Shown: piece after piece, positions 19,723-30,700 of the stretch
How the letters are laid out: each line of letters starts with the position of its first letter
Numbering within the stretch: the first letter of the stretch is position 1
Source of the DNA: Prostheceraeus crozeri
Taxonomy: Eukaryota > Platyhelminthes > Polycladida > Euryleptidae
Assembly (NCBI GenBank): GCA_907163375.1
Contig: CAJQUW010015371.1
Coordinates: 1 to 64,000 of the forward strand
Direction of reading: 5' to 3'
DNA: 64,000 nucleotides
Made by a program: the position numbers and the translations under genes
Notes under the pieces: generated by a model
The model's input: only the letters and a program-made list of their open reading frames with translations
Database searches by the model: none
What the model was told of the DNA's origin: nothing

Positions 19723-20021
19723 ACATGGGAACACCTGATGATATAGAACATGGGCTGGTAGTTATAAAATGAGACATGACTAAGTGAGAAAAGACTTCCT
19801 AGTCATGCCTCAACATCGAAATGGCAGTTATAAAGCGAGTAAAGACTCGATTAGACTTGTCTAATCTTTTCTCACATTGTTACATGGAACTGACCTCCTT
19901 AATTCAACGTATCTAGGCAACGCTTGCAGATCAACTCTACCAGACGTCATTCTGATCGATAGTTTCTGCTACATCATCACCGACGAAATTCTTTTTATCG
20001 TGTATCGAAGAGAACTCGGTA

Positions 20022-20864
20022 GTGCTCAATAAGGGTAATACTCCATCCCTTAAACTTGCTAAAAAGCGTGCGTGGCGGAGCATACTGAAAGAACATAATG
20101 ACAATGGAATTGAAACGACACAGAAACAGCTATGTAAGCGATGGATGAATATCAAAGGCAGAACCACAGAAAAGATAAGAAAGAAGAACTCGACTGGTGG
20201 AGGTCCGTGCTCACAACTGAATACACAAGAAAATACAGTCCTCAAATTGATAGGTGAGACGAATCCAATCATGAATAAGATTCCCGGTGCTTGTTCAAGT
20301 TACGTGGAAACACATCAGAAGACTGATGACACAGGGAAATCGGATACAAACGACTTTGATGATGTATCTAGTGAAGGTGATTATGAAAATACATTTCATA
20401 TAATTTTTATCATATTAAATTACTAAAAACGGTTTTTCAGAGAGCTACACCGACGCTGCGGACCAGAAAACTACGAAACGAGATACAGGTAAGTGTTTCA
20501 ACTGCCTGTCTTTGCCCCTTCTTTCTCCTTCTCTCATCTCAGTAAGGCCTACCCCACTTTCTCTCTTTTCGTTTTCTTCACTCTTGTATTGTTTCTGTTT
20601 TCTTGCTCTTTACATTTGTCAGTCAGTTTTCTTTTGCTCTGATTTTCAGTTGTGAAGGGAGAAAGAAGATCGTCTGCTGTTGAAGAGCACGAGGCAAAGA
20701 TGAGGCTTCTTAATGACATGCACAAATGGTATGAGGAAGAACATTTGCTGAAGATGGAAATTCTTTCTGCTATGAAAAGAAAAATTAACTCACCATCTTC
20801 TACTGTTGACGTGTCATCAGAATTTTCAATCTTAAATGCGCTATCATATGTTCACAATCTTTGA
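20022..20864 (+). CDS. Harbinger accessory Myb/MADF-like DNA-binding protein
   Basis: Exon 1 ends at 20376 and encodes KLAKKRAWRSILKEHNDNGI, QLCKRWMNIKGRTTEKIRKK and NSTGGGP, a trihelix/Myb-SANT-like domain with the characteristic W-x-N-[IL]-K motif. GT-AG introns lead to exon 2 (20441-20488, ESYTDAADQKTTKRDT) and exon 3 (20650-20864), which ends in a charged helix (HEAKMRLLNDMHKWYEEEHL). In Harbinger elements this second protein binds the termini and brings the nuclease into the nucleus. The exon 1 frame is open upstream of 20022 without a clear ATG, so the true start is unresolved. The other half of the system is the nuclease at 21128-22074. Confidence 0.75.
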
Positions 20865-21127
20865 GGGAAAATTAATGTGATTAGATAAATTACAATATTG
20901 TAATTGCATGTACTAGTTTTGAATACATGAATTTTACTACACAGCATTAGAGCAGGTTTTATTATACCCTACATTAAGCTTACATATGCAAAAAATGCAA
21001 AAACAACAACACTCATTCCGGTTACGTCAAATTTCGAACAAACGTGTAATACTCAATCGCTTACGGAAACCATACCGGCGTAGTCTGTTGTCATTTTCGA
21101 TTGAGTTTCCTTCACTTAAATGTAAGC

Positions 21128-22074
21128 CTAGATGCACATCATTATTCGCAAATTCGACGTTCTTTCTTCAAAATCTGGATCACTGAATAAGATAGATAAA
21201 TTATGAAGAATACAGGAAGCGATTCGGGGAACTTTTGGGAGAGGACCTTGCAGAATTCGATACAAGCAAGCAAACCGTCTCTTCAGACGTCCAAATGCCA
21301 TTTCAATAACGACTCTAGCTCGTGTTAAGTCGTCATGAATCGTGTTTCAGGCATCCTATCTGGACTTCGAAACGGTGTCATCAAAAATGGATGCAGACCA
21401 TAACCTTTGTCGCCAATTAAATATGCATCTTCAAACTCACCGGCCACAGATCTATTGAAGAGTGTCGAATTTTTGAATATAACACTGTCATGTGTTGAAC
21501 CAGGCCATTCACAAGATATATCCAAAAATCGTCCAGTCTTGTCTGCAACAGCTTGAACATTAATGGAATGCCATCCTTTCCTATTTATGTATTCATTGGG
21601 TTGATAACGAACAGCAGGGCACTTGATCTCCACGTGGGTACAATCAAATGCACCACATGTCTGAGGCAATTGGGATATTCCGTTGAACTCTGCTTGAATC
21701 TCTGATAAATCAGAAAAGCGAATACATTCCACGTGTTTCTGGATCACCGCATTCACGAAAGACCAGTAACATCGGGAAACTGACTCCTAACTAACTCCAA
21801 TTACCTCGGCGACGATTGATAGGAAACTACCTGTTCCAAGGTAATGTAACCCAATACACACTTGTATTGATGAAGGAATCGCTTTATTCCTTTGCGACTG
21901 GTGTTGTAAGACAGGAGAAAGTGAATCTATCAATTTGCACAAATTTGGTCTTTCAAATCAAAACAGCTGCTTGATCCGAAGATTGCTCATCTCTAATGGG
22001 TTTCTGCGGTCTTTAAAAAGTCTTTCACGTCGAATGGCACGATTTGCAGTGTCAATAACTTGTAAGATATTCAT
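21128..22074 (-). pseudogene. Harbinger transposase (HARBI1-like DDE nuclease), lightly damaged
   Basis: From MNILQVIDTANRAIRRERLF at 22074 the reading passes an N-terminal helical region (IPSSIQVCIGLHYLGTGSFL) into the DDE_4 domain: CGAFDCTHVEIKCP (first D), QAVADKTGRFLDIS, EWPGSTHDSVIFKNS, YLIGDKGYGLHPFLMTPFR (second D), and then, in another frame, RARVVIEMAFGRLKRRF (E) and IASCILHNLS. Two in-frame stops in the N-terminal third and one single-base frameshift near 21335 separate it from an open gene. The catalytic residues are intact. Length and domain order match HARBI1-type nucleases. Confidence 0.88.
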
Positions 22075-22304
22075 GATGAAATAACTGCGTGAGACACCTT
22101 CAGGGGTTTCTCAGTCAAATGAGACATGACTACCCTAGTCATGTCTTTTATAACTACGAAAATCAGTCAGCTGACACATGATTCAACAGAATCTACACTT
22201 GTCTAATCATCTCTTAGACATGACTATGTTTATAACTGCGAATCGGGAGACATGACTCAAAAGTAAGACATGTCTACGTAGCAAAGACGTTTATAACTAC
22301 CGGC

Positions 22305-22344
22305 CATGGACTTCTATAATATAGCTGTATTATAGAAGTCCATG
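22305..22344. repeat. Perfect 17-bp inverted repeat at the Harbinger right junction
   Basis: CATGGACTTCTATAATA (22305-22321) and its exact inverse (22328-22344) are separated by TAGCTG. The left arm overlaps the target duplication of the Harbinger element. Further short inverted words (CATAGAC...GTCTATG, 22405-22434) follow. Confidence 0.8.
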
Positions 22345-22659
22345 TATAGAAGTATGTAGATAACAGTAGTCCTACTTTCTATGGTAGTATTTCTATGGTA
22401 TATCCATAGACTTCTAAATTGGTATATGTCTATGTTTGGTATATCCGACCTCTATGAATTTCGAAAATCTTTTTAAGTCATATTTCATTGTAAAAATTGG
22501 AATAAATTTGATATAGAAATCTAATGCGAAATAGAAAGAAATCATTTGTTTACATAAAGAATATTATAAAAGTTATACTTATAAAATTGTCGACGAATAG
22601 TTGCTTTGTTAATTTTGAAAACATCTATATTGGTTAATCAAGTTTATTTACGTTACAGT

Positions 22660-23277
22660 ATGCCTGACAAAGGAAAGGACGAATTTTATCCATTTCCTGA
22701 TGTTTTGGTCGATCCGGTTATCGGTGACAGATATGAAAAAAAGTTTGATTATGATTTAATGGGTCGACCTCTCTACACTGCGACTCAGCTTTTCCTTTTT
22801 AACACTTTGGAAATTGCTTCTAAATTCTTGCGACGCTATGCGCTGGAAATTGGCTTCTCAATTGCTGTTTTCATATTCGGTGTGGTGATATTAACCTCCA
22901 TGTTGAATATAATCAAACTAACTATCAAGAGAACAATTGTATTAATTTCAACAAGTATAGCTGTTATATTGGCCATCGTGAAGTCAACAGATCCGGCATT
23001 TGCTTACTACAAAGGTCTTTATAAATGGTATGGAATCCCTTTTCCATCGAAAGAAAATTTCAATTTTGTTCGTCATATCATGCCAATTGCTTCTCCCGCT
23101 CCGATCAGACAGAAACTTAATTTTTCTGTTGAGCTGCTAGATAGAATAAAGGAAGAAAAACGAAGATCAAGAGTGATAGATATTCCTGAAGAAACGAGAA
23201 CGAATTGGGATAAAGCTATCGATGATGAAATAAAGGAGATGAGGAGGAAAAGACTGAGACATTTAGCTGATGATTAA
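22660..23277 (+). CDS. Unrecognised 205-aa protein with two hydrophobic segments
   Basis: The frame starts MPDKGKDEFYPFPDVLVDPV. I chose this ATG because a splice acceptor (TTACGTTACAG) ends two bases before it, implying a 5' UTR exon upstream. Residues ~64-86 (FSIAVFIFGVVILTSMLNII) and ~91-108 (TIVLISTSIAVILAIV) are hydrophobic and separated by a short basic linker, like a membrane hairpin. The N-terminal 60 residues are polar and aromatic. The C-terminal 40 are charged (LLDRIKEEKRRSR; DDEIKEMRRKRLRHLADD). A polyadenylation signal follows at 23455. No transposon feature is seen, so it is probably a host gene lying between the Harbinger element and arginase. I do not recognise the family. A role at an organelle membrane is a guess. 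Confidence 0.65.
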   Translation: MPDKGKDEFYPFPDVLVDPVIGDRYEKKFDYDLMGRPLYTATQLFLFNTLEIASKFLRRYALEIGFSIAVFIFGVVILTSMLNIIKLTIKRTIVLISTSIAVILAIVKSTDPAFAYYKGLYKWYGIPFPSKENFNFVRHIMPIASPAPIRQKLNFSVELLDRIKEEKRRSRVIDIPEETRTNWDKAIDDEIKEMRRKRLRHLADD

Positions 23278-23454
23278 AATTTCCTAATGCCATTATGGAA
23301 TATATCATACTTTCATTTTGTGTTTTATGTTGCTCGTTCTGTGTGTAATTTGCTCTATGGTTAAATGCATCTTCGAGTTTGGTCTCTCGGCATCTTCGTG
23401 CGTCTGTTCGACAGTTAATGACACACCATGGGTTTGAGTCAATTACCATTTTGA

Positions 23455-23460
23455 AATAAA
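23455..23460 (+). terminator. Polyadenylation signal AATAAA
   Basis: AATAAA 178 bases after the stop codon of the 205-aa gene. Confidence 0.6.
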
Positions 23461-24745
23461 ATTCTCAAAGCATTAATATCTACAATTTCTGAATGCTAAG
23501 ATTGTGGGCATTTCAAACTGGCTATTGAAAAAAATTGTACACAAAATTTGTTATTTTCAAGTAAAACTGTAAACGACTTGCATAGCAAAGTACATGTAGT
23601 TTTGAGATATTTAAACTGAAAGCAGAATGGATGTGAATTTAGTCCTATTATAAAGAAAGCATCGTTGGAAGGTAATCGGTCAAGCATGTCGTCTCCTCCC
23701 ACTGTTGGGTTGGACATTGACAACAGATATTTGCTTGTTTCAGCGCATGCTCTGCTGTTTTGCTCTGACATCCACCAGCAAGTCTACAACCTGGTTCAAG
23801 AAAGTGCAGTAGGAACTTCAGATATCTCGTAAATACGTCATCGCGCATGTCATACAATCATGCCTGTAAAAAGCAATTTTCGCGAGTACGAATTTGAATT
23901 CACCGAACTGCTGCAGACTCGTCACTTTACATAGGAAGATAATCGCTGCTTACTTGGTTCAGTCCAGCAGATCAATGTCTATACGTAGGAAGATGATCGC
24001 TGCTTACTTGGTTCAGCCCAGCAGATCAATGCTTAGTAAAACACAAGGCAATGTTATCTGGAAGGGATCTACCTAGAAGTTCGCTTATCAATAGCGCAAA
24101 TGTCTACATTCGATATAAACATCTGCATATTGGCCTGGTAGATGTTTTAGTCAGTTTAGACTTTGTAATAATACACAGTATGATGAATACCATTCAAGAT
24201 TTACAGCACTTCATGTAATTAACCGATTAATTGAAAAGCAAAATTTTAATCCACGATGATGCACGACAAGTCAAACCATTTGTTTTACAGAAATTCGAAC
24301 AGCAAATAACCTATACTAAATGTCTCTTGATGTTATTTACCAAGTTCAATGATATAATTATAATGTGATGAGCTGGCTGATCAATTTGGTTCCTCCAAAT
24401 TTAAGTTTCTCCTCTCTACGATATCTTCCATGGAAGAGTTAAAGTTTGATCACAAACTGAATTATTTTGCATGTACATCAAGAAATTTCAAGCATGTTTT
24501 GAAAATTGAAAAGGCAGCACTAGTCAAAAATTAAAAAATATAATCCGCATAAACAAAATCATGTAGAAATAAATGTCACAAATAAATCGGTAAGCGGAAT
24601 TCCTCTCCAGATATTCAAAAAAGAATGAAACCAAAAAATTTACATTTTGAAGCGCTTTCAACTGAATACAATGGCAATATTAACTAAAATGAAATTCGAA
24701 ACTGAATTCTTGGAAATTTTAAAATGAAATGTCATAAAGACAAAA
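23461..24745. other. Intergenic; 3' flank of arginase
   Basis: Overlapping minus-strand frames at 23496-23857 show no recognisable domains. A 54-bp tandem duplication is listed separately. The right part should include the arginase 3' UTR. Confidence 0.4.
23933..24031. repeat. Two-copy 54-bp tandem duplication
   Basis: AGGAAGATAATCGCTGCTTA begins at 23933 and recurs (one change) at 23987, with about 45 bases matching in each copy. Confidence 0.8.
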
Positions 24746-27700
24746 CTAGTCTTGATCATAGTCAACGAAATCATCCGCTCGACTGCTGAGTCCAATGTCT
24801 TCTGGTTTTTCAATCACAAAATTGGCAGGGATCACGCCACCTCTCTTATCTCCCGCCACTTTTGTCAAGATGTTGATAGCTGCTTCAATTGTATCGTTGG
24901 CACTTTCAGGTCGCAATTTAGGATTCACCTCAACAAGATCCACAACAGACAACTGACCGGTTTTGTAAACTTCTTCTGTTGCGTACATCACTTCGCGTAA
25001 AGTTAGACCTCCGCGGACAGGTGTTCCGGTTGAAGCAGCGAATGATGGGTCTAAAGCATCAATATCAATACTCATGTGGATAGGACGTCGAGCTCCCGTA
25101 TCCGTGAATCTGAAATAATATTTTTGCGGTGTAAACACGATTAGAGATGTGGGTGTAGCCTACATTCTTCATTAACATTTAAAGTTCCAACATTCAAATA
25201 ATTTTATTGCAAATAAAAAGAGTGAGAATATTGTACAATTTTCTTGTTCAAACGGCAAAAATATGAAGTATTCTTCGGTACGTTTTAGGTGTGAGCTTGT
25301 ATATGCAAGCATTAGGGTGGAGCGAAAAAATCTTTTTTTGACTTTCAAAATGCATGGGTCTACATTAGTGTCGACGGGCAATTAAAGATACCATGCAAAA
25401 TTTTATTGATTTTGGTTGAGGTTTAGAAGTTCCACAGCCAGCTTTAAGATGATTGGGTGGCAGAAAAGCTCAATATTTTTGAAAATTCGGATTTCACTTA
25501 ACCTGGGTCTGCATGCCATGCCATTCTATCATTCCGTTGCAAAAGACTACCGGCAGTGGTTGAAAAGGCCTTCCGGATTAAAATCGGAGTTTTGTGATTG
25601 CAAGATTAGCAAGTTAGGCTCTTCATATGGAAAGCATACAAGAACAAGCCCCATCATTTCAAACCATACAGCACCGTATTTCATCGAATAGAGCCAGTTC
25701 TCGAATAAACCCCCACATGTGGAAAAGCATGCTTTTAAATGGACTACTCATTCGAATGATGCCCACACTTAGTTCATGCAACCAGTGGTTTATAAATCGT
25801 ATCTCTCCTCTCTGCAGATTCAAGCATAGAAGCTTCTCATATTAGTTGTTTGTATAGACTAGTTGTTGATGGTTATGTTACATGATCTCCGTGGCACACT
25901 GGTTTAAGTGCTTGGCCTAGCAATCTTTCGTCCAGTGGTCGAGTCCCAAAGATGTCATTGGAAGTAGTCAGGAAGGGCATCCAGAATAAAAGATTGCACC
26001 GCTCTAGATTAATGTCTGACTATGTCTGCACTGTCCAAGTTCCCAGTCTAGGGAAGCAGTGACATCAAACCATTAAACCATCGTTTCATTCATCATAGAA
26101 CATAATGCAAAACTGTAGTTATCTACATGCAACTTTACGTTACATGGATTCACCTCACCTTCGGCTGGTTGTGTGATGCTGCTAAAGAATTATGACTGCC
26201 AAATATTTTCAACAAGTTTACGATAGATTACTTCCTATTTTCTGTGCGTCTCTTGTTCTACGTCAAAGGTTTCTTCTGCTGGATTTCTCCCTCTATAACA
26301 AGCTCTCAATCTTATCTCAAGGAATTTGCCCGTTTGTATTCAATGCTGGTTGATTTTCAATGTAGACCTTCATGAACTTATCAAAAGGATCATGAAACCC
26401 ATTAAAAATGTAGCTGTTTTTAAAACTCTATACAACGCTTATATACGGTCTGGTTTAGACTACTGCTCTTCTGTGTGGTCCCCCAGTACCCATTGTCACA
26501 TTGATCAGCTAGAACGTGTACAGAAACGTTTCGTCAAGCACTTATGTTATTTGACTCGCAAGAAATATGAAAGTTGTAATTATGTTCCCTTATGTGAAGT
26601 GTTTCAGTTAACCACTCTTGTTCATCGTCGCAAATTATCTGACACAGTATTATTTCATAAGATACTTCACAATCGTGTAAACTGTTCTTACCTTTTATCT
26701 TTGATTTTATTTAATTTACCGACTAGGCGGACTCGCCACACAAAGGTCTTTGCTGTCAAAAAGTGTCGTCTCAAATTACGTAATTCGGATTTCATGCCTC
26801 GTACAGTCGGTTTTGTTAATAGCTTACCTGACGTTGATTTTTTCGACAGATCACTCAGCAAATGTTCCATTTCACGTGGATTTTTCGATATTGAATAATT
26901 TGTATAGTTTTCTTTTAATGCATTTATTCTGTATTCTGTAAAAACATTCCTGTATTATTCGACTGTTGACTGTAATTGGCATCTTTTGCTGTAGTCAGCT
27001 TGAAATATATTCATATTCATATTCATATAACTTTCTTCGCGTGAAATCATAAGTGCTCCCACTGACCCTGCTTCGGGCCAGTCTCGTAGGCGTCGTATAT
27101 CTGTTTATTCGACCGAAGAGATCAACGCTAAATCTGTTTGTCTAGACAATACTTAGATGGCTTTCATTACTACGAGATCAAGTGAAAATCTTGTTCACGA
27201 AATACCGTAGTAGGTATGGAAGTGTCTGATAATGTTCAATGGAATAGAAACTCTGTTGCAAATGCACTTAACATTTCGGATAAAAATCAGGAACTCACTT
27301 TTCTATAGGCTGACAAGCTCATTAAAAGAAATTTTTGCCGAAAAGAATTGACATCAGTTCTCTAAGTCTAGTAAAAGGAGGTTTTCTTTTAAAATCTTTT
27401 GAGATAAATCAAGTGAGAACACTGCTTATACTCGTATCCTCTTCAATATTCACGAATTGTGAGATTTCAAGCCCTTCCGCTTTGAAGAAGACAGTCGAGA
27501 GGTTACTACCAGAGATGCTGATCCAACGATTCTAATGGAGGATATTCTGAACGACATTAAAACATATTCGGTGATTCCATAAAGAGCGGAAAAAGATTGC
27601 ATGCTAAGCGGTGCTAAGGTGCTCACTGTTGAAGAAGATATTGCTCCCCATATAAAAAGTGAATGACGACTTTTTGGAATTTTGACTGTGGCGGCAAGTA

Positions 27701-30700
27701 AACCGCAACAAACAGTTGACAGTCCACAATGCAAGCGTTGTTTTTCATGGGTCCACTCCTCTAGATCTTGCAACATGAAACGTCGTTGTGTCCGTTGTGG
27801 TGATTTCTCACACTTGGCAGTAAACTGCCCAAAGAAAAATGAAGTTCTAATTTGTTTTTTTTGTGGAGGTGGACATTCCGCCGCATATGGGGCTGCTCAA
27901 AACGCTTTGAAGCCCACAGATGTGTTAAGAAAGTTTTACCACAACTAAACCACTATATCTCCACACAAGTTACCAACCCGTCTGGTGGATCAAGCTTTGT
28001 CATTCAGTGAAATCTCATCGAGGAAGCGAAAGACCTAAATTCTGCTGCAAAAGAGTGTGATTTACAATCTATTAAGACCGACAAAATTTGTAAAATTGTA
28101 ACATATCAACGAATGCATATCCATGAAGTAAATACATTCACACTCTGAAAGAATGAAATTAATTGTCGAAGACATGCTTGATATACGTCGTAAGAGAGAT
28201 GATATTCAAGATCAATTGAATCTCATGCATCAGACACGTCTGACACATTTTAATTCAACATTGAAAAAGAAATGTAAACAGCTTCGAAACAATATAAATC
28301 GCTTCACAAAACGCATGAAGGAGCTAGATGAAGAATGACAAAATTTGAATATCGAATCTCGACAATCAACTTCATTGCATGCCAATTCGGAAAGTGTGTG
28401 TTAAGAAGGTCGTGAAGAATGGAAGAACAGCTCTCCTGCCTCCGCCGTCGACAGATTTATCTTTTTCACGTTCTGACAAGGGTGCGAAATCTTCAGCCAT
28501 TTTTCCATCAACATCTCTCTCAAATGTCTTGCAAAATAACTCTGTCATCTCAAATGACAGTCTAAGCCGTGACGATGGTCAATAAGTAGTCAACACGTCA
28601 TTTTCTCCCATTTCAATTGAAGAATCTATTTAAGGTGCTAATCATCGACAGCTTGGTAATTCAATTAGCTTATAAACTCTCATATTGAAAACTTTGACTC
28701 AGAGAGTGCTAATCTAGAGAGTACTGATCCTAACGCGGTTCTGAAAAGAGCTGTTTGTTGACGTTTTGATGCTTTTGTCTAGTGTCATGTTCACTTTCAA
28801 TCAATTTAAAGTATCTGTAGACATCTGGCACGTAAAGGCAAATAGTGTGCGACCTCGTTTGGAGGAATTAAGGGCGGCAACATTACACAGTTCTATAATT
28901 TCTATGTAAGATGCAAGAGTCAGATTTCCTGTATCGTCGAATTCATGGAAAGATGTAGAAAATTAATTTCCTTATGATTTGAATGGTCCAGGTTGGGTCT
29001 TACTTGTGAATAAAGAACTTGAACGTCGTGATCCTTTTCTACGAGTTGTCAACAGAAATCGACTTTTGGATGTAAAAGTGAAAATTCCTGATGGACGGTG
29101 GTTAACAGTAATTTCCTTGTACGTGCCTCCATCCAGTCCAAGTATCACTTTGTCCCCTCTCCAAGAGGCACCTGAATGCTAGATCAACTGATCTTTGGTG
29201 CCGGATCTCTAATGAAAATGGAGATATTCTGCAAACTTTTTAAACTCAACAGCAAATGTTATATTAAATGATCCTCAAATTTCAACGTTTCATCATAACA
29301 GTTGTGCTGTTCATGATTGCATTGATTGGGCATTATCTTCCCAAAGCGTCGCTAATCTTTATAAAACTTTTGTTGATGAAAATGTGTTAGCGATCATTTA
29401 CTGTGATCCGGAAATTTACAACCCTTCCTCAAGTCAGATCCAATTTAAATGCTCCACTGCTCCGGTGGAGAACCAGCCACATCATGAATTGGCAGCCATT
29501 CACGTCCTTTCTATCAAGTAAACTGAGGGAGTCTCGTCTTCTATCTTCTGATGAGATATCAGCAGAGAATGACATCGAAGAATATGCAAGCAAGATCGAT
29601 GAGGCTTTTAAGAAATAAGAACATAGCAGATAAATTATTTATTCGATCTACACCTCGAGTACCTTCTGAACGTTTGAAAATGCTTTGGTGGGTTGCAATC
29701 TTTGTGAAAGAAAGCGATCGCGACGTCTTCTATGTGGGAATAGAGATAATGCAGAGCTCTGTCAGCAGATCAACCATTTGCGTAAAGGTATGCGCGAAGC
29801 GATCAAAAGACGAAACACTTAGCAGAATGACCTGGAGGATCCAACTTCTGACCGTTTGTAAAGGAGAGGTTTAAAGAACCAATCCCTTTAATTCCACCAT
29901 TGGATACAACAGACAGGCGAAGGGTCATGTCATGGAGGAACTTTTGGTGACTCCATTCAAGGCAGTTTCAACGTAGAATTCTAACGAGAGACAGAGGATT
30001 TCGTCGATCATTTTCTAGAAGAAAGTCAAAATGATGAAGGCTTGAATGAGAATCTCATGGAAGACAACCCAACACTTTCCGTGTCGCCTAACGAAGTTAA
30101 AAGGGAGTCGGATCGTTAGAGATTGCGAAAAGCACCGCGGGTTGACGGTAGGCCTATATCATCTGACATGTCGAAAAATCCTCCTTTGGAAGGATGGATA
30201 TGTTCCGTCTAAATGGCGCTATTCAGTCATACGAATGCTTCCCAAATCAGGAAAAGAGCTAAAAAACCACAAGATTTTTGTCCAATATCTATGACATCAT
30301 GCATAGGTAAATTGCTTGAAAGAATACTCGCAAGACGCTTGGAGGCATGTTGCAAAAAAGGATTATTTTTTACCTGAACAGTCGGGCTTCCTCAACAGTA
30401 GAGATGGAATTGAGCAAGCAGTCCCTTTATCACAATCTATTGGTCAAACAATGAACGTTGGTCTTGTCTCAGTAGTGGCATCGTTAGAAATTAATAGAGC
30501 TTATGACAATTTTTGGTACTCGGGCCTGCCTCGCAAATGTTTGAATATAACAAGTGAACGAGCAGCTGATTGGTTCTATCGAATTTTCGATAAGGTACAT
30601 GTATGTTGTGTCACCAGGTTCTCCACTCTCACTCACTTTATTTAATATAATATGTTCAAGATACATGCTTATTCCTCGCGAACATTTGAAAGGGGCTTCC

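Larger units (their letters stand above)
19753..22305. mobile_element. PIF/Harbinger DNA transposon with 3-bp target duplication
   Basis: The ends are GGCTGGTAGTTATAAA (19753) and the inverse of GGCCGGTAGTTATAAA (to 22305). Both are flanked by ATG (19750-19752 and 22306-22308), the three-base duplication expected of PIF/Harbinger. Subterminal copies of GAGACATGACTA and TTATAACTNC recur inside both ends. It carries two convergent genes, a plus-strand DNA-binding protein and a minus-strand nuclease, the usual Harbinger pair. It lies only 30 bases to the right of the Tc1-type element. Confidence 0.9.

Noticed and set aside
23496-23857. Two overlapping minus-strand frames (cysteine-containing)
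   Set aside because: No recognisable motif spacing; a GT-like donor exists but no consistent partner exon was found.
25140-25140. Arginase last exon starting at an internal ATG as a separate agmatinase-like gene
   Set aside because: A CAG acceptor at 25110 and phase match to exon 5 show it is the final exon of one gene.
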